Positions 8,368 to 15,706 of a stretch of DNA of 64,000 bases are shown here, in pieces. The stretch is from Actinomadura sp. K4S16 (GTDB lineage: Bacteria; Actinomycetota; Actinomycetes; Streptosporangiales; Streptosporangiaceae): NCBI RefSeq assembly GCF_008327685.1, contig NZ_BDDE01000018.1:248001-312000 (forward strand), given 5' to 3'. The notes beneath the pieces were generated by a model. That model was not told the DNA's origin. It made no database searches and saw only the letters and a list, made by a program, of their open reading frames with translations. The first letter of the stretch is position 1, and each line of letters starts with the position of its first letter. A program made the translations under genes and the position numbers.

Positions 8368-9107
8368 AAGCCGCACCGCAAGCCCAGCTTCGCCTGATCG
8401 ACCTGCAGGACCTCGACAGCTCCCTCGACCGGCTGGCGCACCGCCGCCGCACCCTGCCCGAGCTGGCGGAGATCGAGCGGCTGGAGGGCCGCCTGACCGA
8501 GCTGCGCGACGCGATCGTGGCGGCCGAGACGGAGGTCGGCGACCTGCGGCGAGAGCAGAAGAAGGCCGAGCAGGACGTCGACCAGGTCCGCACCCGCGCC
8601 GACCGCGACCAGAAGCGCCTCGACTCGGGGCAGGTGACCTCGGCGAAGGACCTCAGCAGCCTGCAGGCCGAGATCGAGTCGCTGCAGCGCCGCCAGTCCG
8701 ACCTGGAGGAGGTCGTGCTGGAGATCATGGAGCGGACCGAGGAGGCGGAGGGCCGGGTCTCGGCGCTGCGGTCCGAGCAGGCCGCCGCCGAGCAGGAGCT
8801 GGCCGCGCTCGCCGAGCGCCGCGACGCCGCCCAGCGCGAGATCGACGACGAGGCCGGGGCGTCGAGCGCCGCGCGCACCGCCGTCGCCAAGGACGTCCCG
8901 GACGACCTGCTCGGCCTCTACGAGAAGCTGCGCGGCCAGTTCGGCGGCGTCGGCGCGGCCAAGCTGTTCCGCGGCGCCTGCCAGGGCTGCCACCTCGCGC
9001 TGAACACCGTCGACCTGAACCGCATCCGGGCCGCCGCCGAGGACGAGGTCATCCGCTGCGAGGAGTGCCGCCGCATCCTCGTCCGGACGCCCGAGTCGGG
9101 TCTGTGA
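8364..9107 (+). CDS. Coiled-coil protein with C4 zinc ribbon (CT398/CdsZ-like)
   Basis: 247 residues from a GTG overlapping the previous stop, with AAGGAG just upstream. Residues about 25-170 are an almost unbroken antiparallel coiled coil rich in Glu, Arg, Leu and Ala. The C-terminus has a CQGCH ... CEEC pair, a four-cysteine zinc ribbon. This is the family described as putative zinc ribbon proteins, thought to bind nucleic acid. The position between the Nif3-like gene and the RNase H fusion, with overlapping starts and stops on both sides, supports one operon. The molecular role is not established. Confidence 0.9.
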   Translation: MKAAPQAQLRLIDLQDLDSSLDRLAHRRRTLPELAEIERLEGRLTELRDAIVAAETEVGDLRREQKKAEQDVDQVRTRADRDQKRLDSGQVTSAKDLSSLQAEIESLQRRQSDLEEVVLEIMERTEEAEGRVSALRSEQAAAEQELAALAERRDAAQREIDDEAGASSAARTAVAKDVPDDLLGLYEKLRGQFGGVGAAKLFRGACQGCHLALNTVDLNRIRAAAEDEVIRCEECRRILVRTPESGL

Positions 9108-10207
9108 GCGCCGGCCGGAAGCTGGTCGTCGAGGCCGACGGCGGCTCGCGCGGCAACCCCGGCCCCGCCGGGTACGGGGCGCTCGTCCGCGACGCGCTGA
9201 CCGGCGAGGTGCTCGCGGAGGTCGCCGAGTCGATCGGCCACGCCACCAACAACGTCGCCGAGTACCGGGGGCTGATCGCCGGGCTGGCCGCGGCCGCCGG
9301 GATCGACCCGTCCGCCCGCGTCGAGGTCCGGATGGACTCCAAGCTCGTCGTGGAGCAGATGTCGGGCCGCTGGAAGATCAAGCACCCGGACATGGTGCCG
9401 CTGGCGCTGGAGGCCCGCGAGCTGGCCGCCGCGCTGGGCTCGGTGTCCTACGGCTGGATCCCCCGCAACCGCAACGCGCACGCCGACCGGCTCGCCAACG
9501 AGGCCATGGACGCCGCCGCCCGCGGCGAGCACTGGACCCGCAAGGTCGAGGAGACGCCGGGCGAGCCCGAGCCGCCGCCCCGGCCCGCCTCGTCCACGCC
9601 GACGACCACGCTCCTGCTGCGGCACGGCGAGACGCCGCTGTCGGTCGAGAAGCGCTTCGCCGGGATCGGCGACGTCCCGCTCACCCCGAACGGCCTCGCC
9701 CAGGCGCGCGCCGCCGCCCTCGCCCTCAAGGACCGCGGGATCGACGCGATCGTCACCTCGCCTCTGTCCCGCTGTCGCGACACGGCCGCCGAGGTCGCCG
9801 CCGTCACCGGCCTGGAGGTCCGGGTCGAGGACGGCTTCCGCGAGACCGACTTCGGCGACTGGGAGGGCCTCACGTTCGCCGAGGCGGGCAAGGGCTGGCC
9901 GGGCGAGTTGAAGGCGTGGCTCGCCGACCCCGAGGCCGCCCCGCCCGGCGGGGAGAGCTTCGCCCAGGTGTCGCGCCGCGTCCGCACGGCCCTGGACAAG
10001 CTGAAGGTCCGCTACCGCGAGCAGACGGTCCTGGTCGTCTCGCACGTCACCCCGATCAAGCTCCTGGTCAAGGACGCCCTGGGCGCGCCCATGCCGTCCC
10101 TGTACCGGATGCACCTCGACGTGGCGGCGCTGACGTCCATCGACTGGTACGGCGACGGCCCCGCGACTCTTCGGTTCTTCAACGACACCCACCATCTACC
10201 GGCCTGA
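9104..10207 (+). CDS. Bifunctional RNase HI / histidine phosphatase
   Basis: 367 residues. The start GTG overlaps the preceding stop (GTGA). Residues 1-140 are an RNase HI domain: VVEADGGSRGNPGPAGYG carries the first acidic residue, AEYRGL the second, and RMDSKLVV the third, with NAHADRLANEA at the end. After a short linker, residues about 165-367 form a histidine phosphatase with RHGET, SPLSRCRDTA and SHVTPIK. The same fusion is known from Mycobacterium (Rv2228c) and Streptomyces, where it degrades RNA:DNA hybrids and has phosphatase activity, in mycobacteria linked to alpha-ribazole phosphate. It is last in the coupled three-gene operon. Confidence 0.95.
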   Translation: MSAGRKLVVEADGGSRGNPGPAGYGALVRDALTGEVLAEVAESIGHATNNVAEYRGLIAGLAAAAGIDPSARVEVRMDSKLVVEQMSGRWKIKHPDMVPLALEARELAAALGSVSYGWIPRNRNAHADRLANEAMDAAARGEHWTRKVEETPGEPEPPPRPASSTPTTTLLLRHGETPLSVEKRFAGIGDVPLTPNGLAQARAAALALKDRGIDAIVTSPLSRCRDTAAEVAAVTGLEVRVEDGFRETDFGDWEGLTFAEAGKGWPGELKAWLADPEAAPPGGESFAQVSRRVRTALDKLKVRYREQTVLVVSHVTPIKLLVKDALGAPMPSLYRMHLDVAALTSIDWYGDGPATLRFFNDTHHLPA

Positions 10208-10259
10208 CCTCTGGTTTTACGGTTCCCGGCCCCCTACCCTGCGACCCAGGGAGGGGACT

Positions 10260-11603
10260 ATGAACACGAAGATCCTGCTGGACGAGTCGAGGCTTCCGAC
10301 CCGCTGGTACAACGTCGTCGCGGACCTGCCCGCGCCGCCGCCCCCGCCGCTGCACCCGGGGACGCGCGAGCCGGTCGGGCCGGACGACCTGGCGCCGCTG
10401 TTCCCCATGGACCTCATCGCCCAGGAGGTCAGCGGCGAGCGCTACATCGACATCCCCGAGGAGGTCCGCGAGGTCTACCGGCTCTGGCGGCCGACCCCGC
10501 TCATCCGGGCCCACCGCCTCGAACGCGCCCTCGGCACCCCCGCACGCATCTACGTCAAGTACGAGGGCGTCTCACCCGTCGGCTCGCACAAGCCGAACAC
10601 GGCCGTGCCGCAGGCCTACTACAACGCGCGCCAGGGCGTCCGCCGCCTGACGACGGAGACCGGCGCGGGCCAGTGGGGGAGCGCCCTCGCGTTCGCCTGC
10701 GCCCAGTTCTCCCTGGACTGCGAGATCTGGATGGTGCGCGCCTCCTACGACCAGAAGCCGTACCGCCGCTCGATGATGGAGCTGTTCGGCGCGCAGGTGC
10801 ACGCCAGCCCGTCGCCGCTCACCTCGTCCGGCGCGAAGATCCTCGCGGACGACCCGGACTCGCCCGGCTCCCTCGGCATCGCGATCAGCGAGGCCGTCGA
10901 GTCGGCCGCCCCCGACGACACCCGGTACGCGCTCGGCAGCGTCCTCAACCACGTCCTCCTGCACCAGACCGTCATCGGCGAGGAGGCCCTCGAACAGCTC
11001 GCCCTCGTCGGCGACACCCCGGACCTGATCGTCGGCTGCACCGGCGGCGGCTCCAACTTCGCCGGGCTGTTCTTCCCGTTCCTCCGCGAGAAGCTCCAGG
11101 GCCGCATGGACCCCGTCATCCGCGCCGTGGAGCCCGCCGCGTGCCCGTCCTTCACCCGCGGCCGCTACGCCTACGACTTCGGCGACACCGCCGGCTTCAC
11201 GCCCCTGATGAAGATGCACACGCTCGGGCACGACTTCGTCCCCGACCCCATCCACGCGGGCGGCCTGCGCTACCACGGCATGGCCCCGCTGCTCTCCCAC
11301 ATGTACGAGCTCGGCATCTTCGACGCGACCGCGAAGCCCCAGAGCGAATGCTTCGAGGCCGGCGTCCTGTTCGCCCGCACGGAGGGCATCGTCCCGGCCC
11401 CCGAACCCACGCACGCCCTGGCCGCCGCCGTCGAAGAGGCCCGCCGCTGCGCCGAGACCGGCGAACCCAAGGTCATCCTCACCGCCCTGTGCGGCCACGG
11501 CCACCTCGACATGGCCGCCTACGACCGCTTCCTCGCCGGCCAGATGGAGGACCACACCCTCCCCGAAACCCGCCTGGACGAAGCCCTGAGCACCCTGCCC
11601 TAG
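10260..11603 (+). CDS. TrpB-like pyridoxal-phosphate-dependent synthase (TrpB2 type)
   Basis: 447 residues with a strong GGGAGGGG site before the ATG. The PLP lysine is in PVGSHKPNTAVPQAYY, TTETGAGQWGSALAFA follows, and the phosphate-binding glycine loop is GCTGGGSNFAG. The extended N-terminus before the PTPLIRA segment is characteristic of the TrpB2 group. TrpB2 enzymes join serine and indole to tryptophan, often working without TrpA. No other trp gene lies here, so it may salvage indole or act on another substrate. The gene stands alone, closed by a strong hairpin at 11614-11652. Confidence 0.93.
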   Translation: MNTKILLDESRLPTRWYNVVADLPAPPPPPLHPGTREPVGPDDLAPLFPMDLIAQEVSGERYIDIPEEVREVYRLWRPTPLIRAHRLERALGTPARIYVKYEGVSPVGSHKPNTAVPQAYYNARQGVRRLTTETGAGQWGSALAFACAQFSLDCEIWMVRASYDQKPYRRSMMELFGAQVHASPSPLTSSGAKILADDPDSPGSLGIAISEAVESAAPDDTRYALGSVLNHVLLHQTVIGEEALEQLALVGDTPDLIVGCTGGGSNFAGLFFPFLREKLQGRMDPVIRAVEPAACPSFTRGRYAYDFGDTAGFTPLMKMHTLGHDFVPDPIHAGGLRYHGMAPLLSHMYELGIFDATAKPQSECFEAGVLFARTEGIVPAPEPTHALAAAVEEARRCAETGEPKVILTALCGHGHLDMAAYDRFLAGQMEDHTLPETRLDEALSTLP

Positions 11604-11613
11604 GCCCGTGAGC

Positions 11614-11652
11614 CGACTTGCGCACCCTTGATCAGCCGGGGTGCGCAAGTCG
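11614..11652 (+). terminator. Hairpin terminator after trpB2
   Basis: A perfect 14-bp stem (11614-11627 with 11639-11652) and 11-base loop lie 10 bp past the trpB2 stop and 28 bp before rnpB. There is no T-run, as usual for this GC content. Confidence 0.7.
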
Positions 11653-11679
11653 CTCACGCACCCGCTAACCTTGGTGGAC

Positions 11680-12084
11680 GGCGGACGAGCCGGCCGGGCG
11701 GCCGCGTCGGGGAGCGATCCCCGTCGAGGAAAGTCCGGGCTCCACAGGGCAGGGTGGTCGGTAACGCCGACCCGGGGTGACCCGCGGGACAGTGCCACAG
11801 AAAGCAGACCGCCACCGGTCCGCCGGTGGTAAGGGTGAAACGGTGAGGTAAGAGCTCACCAGCGCCCACGGTGACGTGGGCGGCTAGGTAAACCCCACCC
11901 GGAGCAAGGTCAAGAAGGGGCCCCGCAAGAGGCCCCGCGCAGGTGCCTGAGGGCGGCCCGCCCGAGCCTGCGGGTAGACCGCTGGAGACCGCCGGCAACG
12001 GCGGCCCGAGATGGATGGCCGTCACCCGCCGCCCCGCAAGGGACGACGGGCACAGAACCCGGCTTACAGGCCGACTCGTCCGCC
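11680..12084 (+). ncRNA. rnpB: RNase P RNA, class A
   Basis: The catalytic RNA of RNase P, which trims tRNA 5' ends. The 5' arm at 11680-11689 pairs with 12075-12084 (helix P1). Universal segments appear in order: GAGGAAAGTCCGGGCTCC, ACAGAAA, GGTAAGGGTGAAACGGTG, GGCTAGGTAAACCCC, and AGAACCCGGCTTACAGGCC at the 3' end. The length of about 405 nt fits bacterial type A. The ends are set from the P1 pairing and may be off by a few bases. Open reading frames that cross it are not genes. Confidence 0.97.
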
Positions 12085-12437
12085 CCCAATACCCCTGCCC
12101 AGGAGCGCAATCGGGCTCAAGATCGCCCAGGGCACTTTCAGGGCACATCGAGCACCGACTTGAACGCCCGATCAAGGCGTCCCGACAATCGGGCTGCACC
12201 AAGACGAAGACCAGTCACGGGGTTGAGCTAGCCGCGCCCGTGCCGCTGGCCGCTTCCCGCCTTGCGCGGGGACCCCCGCGCGGGGCATCACGACGGGCCA
12301 ATGCGGGCGGGCGGCAGCGCCAGCCCGCCCGCCGGTCCAGGCTACGGGGCCCCGCCCCCACGCAAGTCCGAAATCGGCCAGGTATTGCCTTCGCTGTTCG
12401 CTCCTCTTTCCACTGGAATGCCTGGCACAATGAATTT
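12085..12437. other. Gene-free spacer after rnpB with one strong hairpin
   Basis: 353 bp between rnpB and the AT-rich membrane gene. It contains a GC hairpin around 12304-12333 (GCGGGCGGGC pairing with GCCCGCCCGC), which could end the rnpB transcript. Base composition changes from GC-rich to AT-rich near 12385. I find no convincing gene and no copy of the rnpB 3' end downstream that would mark a clean integration site. Confidence 0.5.
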
Positions 12438-12992
12438 ATGTCGTCAGCATACGGCTCTCTTCTCGCGCAAGTAATTCCCGTTATTGCACTTGCTTTAGTT
12501 TTGGAGTTGAGAGCAATCATAGCAGCTGGCAAAGAAGAAAAGAGGCGTGTTGATGAATATAATGAAAGGATGAGAAAAGATCGGCAAAGCCAGGCTTCTT
12601 CTCGAAATCCTCTTAAGAAATTGGCAAATTTTTGGCGCCGGAATCGTATGCCAATGGAGTCGACGGCGCCAATTAGAAGGAATGGCCTCAGTGATTTCGA
12701 CACCACCGGTTTTGTCGTGATCTATGGCGCCCTGTTGACTCTTCTTGCCCGAGAAGAAATAGTTGCCCTTATGGCGGCACAAGAATACAAGATCCCATAT
12801 TTCGAGCGACTGCTGGCTAACATTCTAGTATCAGTCTGTCTATTTGCTGCATTTTGTGTACCGGCCGGCCTTGAATTGTATCATAACTTCAACGGCATCG
12901 CTTGGAGCCATCGCAAATGGGCTGCAATAGCATTTCTCGGCTTCGTTGCAGCGATATTTGCGACTGGGACGACCTGGCTATATATAAAATGA
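12438..12992 (+). CDS. AT-rich four-TM membrane protein, probably horizontally acquired
   Basis: 184 residues from the ATG at 12438. Longer versions of the frame begin inside rnpB and are not credible. Four hydrophobic segments are visible: LLAQVIPVIALALVLEL near the start, TGFVVIYGALLTLLAR, LLANILVSVCLFAAFCV, and WAAIAFLGFVAAIFATG near the end. A basic cytoplasmic stretch of about 50 residues (EEKRRVDEYNERMRK ... FWRRNRM) lies between segments 1 and 2. Codons such as ATA, TTA, AGA and AAT are common, unlike all neighbouring genes, so recent transfer is likely. I recognise no family. Small membrane proteins of this shape occur as phage-defence effectors and as orphans of islands; neither can be claimed here. 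Confidence 0.7.
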   Translation: MSSAYGSLLAQVIPVIALALVLELRAIIAAGKEEKRRVDEYNERMRKDRQSQASSRNPLKKLANFWRRNRMPMESTAPIRRNGLSDFDTTGFVVIYGALLTLLAREEIVALMAAQEYKIPYFERLLANILVSVCLFAAFCVPAGLELYHNFNGIAWSHRKWAAIAFLGFVAAIFATGTTWLYIK

Positions 12993-13205
12993 CCAGTCAA
13001 CAAGTTCAATAAAACGCCATCAAGTGTGTCGTGCTCCAACGCCAAGCTGGGCCCTGCTGTCCCAAAAACTGGTGATCAGAATGTTTGGCTCGAAATGCAC
13101 GGAAGTTCGGTGGGGGCCACCGAATACCTTGGATGTCGGGGCCGTCCTCGGAGCGTGGGTGGTCTTGGGGTGGTCTTCTACCGGGCTGATCGGGTGACTG
13201 GGAGT

Positions 13206-13715
13206 GTGGCGGACCCTGATCGGTTTCGAGATCGGCGGGAACGCAAGTACGGGTACGACTTCATCGACGAGGTGCTGGTGAAGTGCCCCAGGTGTGAGGG
13301 ATGTGCTGTCGTCCTGCCGCATCCTGAGGTGGTCGAGAACGCCGAGGCTGGTTCGGGTGGGTTCATGGGCCTCCGTCGGCGGTTGCGGTGTGCGGCGTGT
13401 GGCTACTTCAAGGACGAGACGGTCAGCTCCGCTGTCGTTGGGGGACCGGTCGATCCCTTCTTTCAGCGGCCGGTGTGGTTGCAGGCGAGTTGCTGTGGAC
13501 ATGTGCTGTGGGCCTACAACGTCCGGCATCTCGATCTGCTGGAGGCCTATGTGGCCGCGAAGCTGCGCGAACGCGGAGATCTTGTCGCCTGGGCTCCTGC
13601 GAGCCTGGTGGAGCGCCTGCCCACGTGGCTCAAGACGGCCAAGAACCGCGCCGAGGTCTTGAGGACGATAAGCCGCCTGCGTTCGACGTTGCCCGGTCAG
13701 TGGGCGGAACCATGA
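13206..13715 (+). CDS. Zinc-binding conserved hypothetical protein
   Basis: 169 residues from a GTG at 13206 (VADPDRFRDRRERKYGYDFIDEVLV). The frame is open to 13026, but the extra 60 residues look unconserved; the start is uncertain. Two cysteine pairs, CPRCEGC and CAACGYF, frame a zinc-ribbon-like region. The C-terminal half (LWAYNVRHLDLLEAYVAAKLRER ... LVERLPTWLKTAKNRAEVLRTI) is the recognisable signature of a widespread bacterial hypothetical family, as I recall it. Third-position GC is somewhat lower than in surrounding genes, and it follows the AT-rich gene, so it may belong to the same acquired segment. No function is known to me. Confidence 0.7.
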   Translation: MADPDRFRDRRERKYGYDFIDEVLVKCPRCEGCAVVLPHPEVVENAEAGSGGFMGLRRRLRCAACGYFKDETVSSAVVGGPVDPFFQRPVWLQASCCGHVLWAYNVRHLDLLEAYVAAKLRERGDLVAWAPASLVERLPTWLKTAKNRAEVLRTISRLRSTLPGQWAEP

Positions 13716-13764
13716 GGTCGGCGTTGTTGTAGGCCATGCCGAACCGTCCGACGTTCGCATTGGG

Positions 13765-15399
13765 TTACTTCTTCGCGCGCTGCCACATTTCCAGGTACGC
13801 CTCGGCGCCCTTGGCCATGTCGTCGGTGATCCGGCGGCCGCCGAAGTGCCGGAGGTCGGCGATCCAGTCCGGGACGAGGCCGTAGTTGGCGACGCCGTCG
13901 GTGTTGAGGTCCCACGTCCGCATGCCGGTCTTCTGCTTGGTGAGCGTGACACCGGGGTCGACCGGGGACCTGAACGGATACTCCAGCGGGTCCTCGGCGG
14001 CGGTGGTCCGCGGCGCGGGCAGCGGGCCCATCCCGTTGGCGTCCAGGCCGTACCCGTAGCCGAACAGGTACCCGGGCGCGGCCTGTGCCCTGGCCTGCTT
14101 CCATCCCGCGACGAACTGCGGGGCGGACGAGGCGTAGGAGGTGACCATGCCGCCGAGCCGGTAGACGCGGCTCAGGTAGTGCTCGTCCGACCAGCTGTGC
14201 GAGGAGATCACGCCGGAGTAGTGCGCCTTCTCCAGCAGGTCCAGCGAACGGCCGGCCGCCTTGGCGCTCATGTGGTCCAGCTCGACGATCATCTTTCGCC
14301 TGATCATGCTGCGCAGCGTGTACGCGCCGAGGTCGGTGAGCCCCTTGGCGTTGCACAGCGGAGCGCTCGGATACACCGGCACCGTCACGCCGAGCCCGCG
14401 CAGCCCGCTGAGCGGCCCGGCGAGCAGGTCGCCGAGCTGCCCGGACGGCATGATCGGATTGTCGTGCTCGGGCGCCGTGCAGCGGTCGGCCTGCCAGAAC
14501 TGCCCCGACCCGACGAACTGGCCGAGGTTCATGATGACGCCCGTGGCGTCGGAGTCGTACCGGACGCCGCACAGCGCGTTGTCGAACTTGTGGCACAGGA
14601 ACATCGACGAGACGCCGAGCTTCTGCACCTCGTCCAGGCCCCTGTCGATGTCGGCCTTGGTGCACCGGGGCTTGCCGTACACCTCGCGGCAGCCGAACGG
14701 CTCGGAGGTCTCGATGCCCAGCACGACGGCGAGCTTGCCCTGTTCGATGACGCGCCGCGCCTGCTGCGGGCTGGTCACCACGCGGAACCAGCCCTTGCCC
14801 GCGCCGCCGTTCTCGCGGTCGACGAAGTCCTGGAGGGCGTAGGTGGCCGCGGCCTGGCGCCGGATGGTCTCCATCTCGTCACACGGGTACTTCTTCAGCG
14901 GGTAGATCTCGCACAGCGTCCGGTTGTCGACGAGTTGGTTCACCAGGACGCGCTGCCCGGCCCGCCACGACCGCTCGACCCACCTGTACCAGGCCTGCTG
15001 GTGCGTGTACGAGTCGCGGGCCGGCCAGTCCTTGAACGTCGGCCACCCGGTGGTGTCGTGGGAGCCGATCGGGGTGCCCTTGCGGGTGAAGTTCTCGAAC
15101 CAGGCGGGGACGCCGTTCGGGCTGTGGTCCGGGCAGTCCTCGAGGGCGGCGGCCGGACCGCCCGGATCGAACGTCTCACCGCACATCAGCGACCCGCCGA
15201 AGCCCAGGTAGGACATCAGATGGCTGTGCGCGTCGAGGTATCCGCGCACCTGCCCGCCGGCGGTGGTGCCCGTGAACGGTGCACCGGTCGCGCCGACGTC
15301 CACGACCGGGGTGTCGCCCGCGGCCGCGGACGGCGTCGGCGCCACGAGCAGGGCGACCGACAGTACCGCGAGCACGGCGCGGAGGCGGGGGAGGGGCAT
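13765..15399 (-). CDS. Secreted metal-dependent amidohydrolase (M19/amidohydrolase-like)
   Basis: 544 residues. The N-terminus (two Arg, then LRAVLAVLSVALLVAPTPSAAA) is a Sec signal peptide. Metal-ligand motifs appear as YLDAHSHLMSY early (HxH), IVELDHMS in the middle and GVISSHSWSD later, as in the amidohydrolase and membrane-dipeptidase superfamily. The M19 family normally has HxD at the first site, so assignment to M19 is loose. Ten or so cysteines, several in loops (CEIYPLKKYPCDE, CREVYGKPRC), suggest disulfides outside the cell. A weak AAGG precedes the ATG. It is divergent from the membrane-GH5 gene. The substrate is unknown. Confidence 0.75.
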   Translation of the reverse strand: MPLPRLRAVLAVLSVALLVAPTPSAAAGDTPVVDVGATGAPFTGTTAGGQVRGYLDAHSHLMSYLGFGGSLMCGETFDPGGPAAALEDCPDHSPNGVPAWFENFTRKGTPIGSHDTTGWPTFKDWPARDSYTHQQAWYRWVERSWRAGQRVLVNQLVDNRTLCEIYPLKKYPCDEMETIRRQAAATYALQDFVDRENGGAGKGWFRVVTSPQQARRVIEQGKLAVVLGIETSEPFGCREVYGKPRCTKADIDRGLDEVQKLGVSSMFLCHKFDNALCGVRYDSDATGVIMNLGQFVGSGQFWQADRCTAPEHDNPIMPSGQLGDLLAGPLSGLRGLGVTVPVYPSAPLCNAKGLTDLGAYTLRSMIRRKMIVELDHMSAKAAGRSLDLLEKAHYSGVISSHSWSDEHYLSRVYRLGGMVTSYASSAPQFVAGWKQARAQAAPGYLFGYGYGLDANGMGPLPAPRTTAAEDPLEYPFRSPVDPGVTLTKQKTGMRTWDLNTDGVANYGLVPDWIADLRHFGGRRITDDMAKGAEAYLEMWQRAKK

Positions 15400-15706
15400 T
15401 CGTCACACCTTGGGGAGAAGTGCCTTCGGGTCTGCACAAGATCAGTACCAGACCGGCCACCGAAAGTGAATACTTTTCATTTTTGGGTGCCGTGTGCTTG
15501 AGTCCCGCCGTGCCGGGGGTGGTCGGGGCCGTGCGTCGACACCTCCCGCGCATCCTTCATTGATCCGCTCAGCCTCGGGTCCGCGTGAGCTTCCGGAGGT
15601 TCCTCGCTCGACCGGATCGCTGACGGGTGCTCGCTCTCCGAGCGGGGGTCTGGCAAACATGAGTTTTGTTCATGTATTTTGACGTTCCCCGGTGCTAGGA
15701 GATCGC
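15400..15706. promoter_or_regulatory. Divergent promoter region with palindromic operator candidate
   Basis: 307 bp between the secreted hydrolase and the GH5 fusion. It is more AT-rich than its surroundings. The clearest site is ACATGA-N7-TCATGT at 15657-15675, 32 bp before the ATG of the GH5 gene, a good position for a repressor of that gene. A second AT-rich stretch with GAAAGTGAATACTTTTC lies around 15463-15480 on the hydrolase side. I cannot name the regulator. Confidence 0.4.

Noticed and set aside
11943..12437. N-terminal extension of the AT-rich membrane protein into rnpB
   Set aside because: The extension translates the 3' part of RNase P RNA and GC-rich spacer; the ATG at 12438 starts where composition and hydrophobic pattern begin.
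13020..13952. Minus-strand frame of 310 codons
   Set aside because: Arg/Ser/Thr-rich and antisense to the zinc-binding protein, whose cysteine pairs and C-terminal signature are recognisable.
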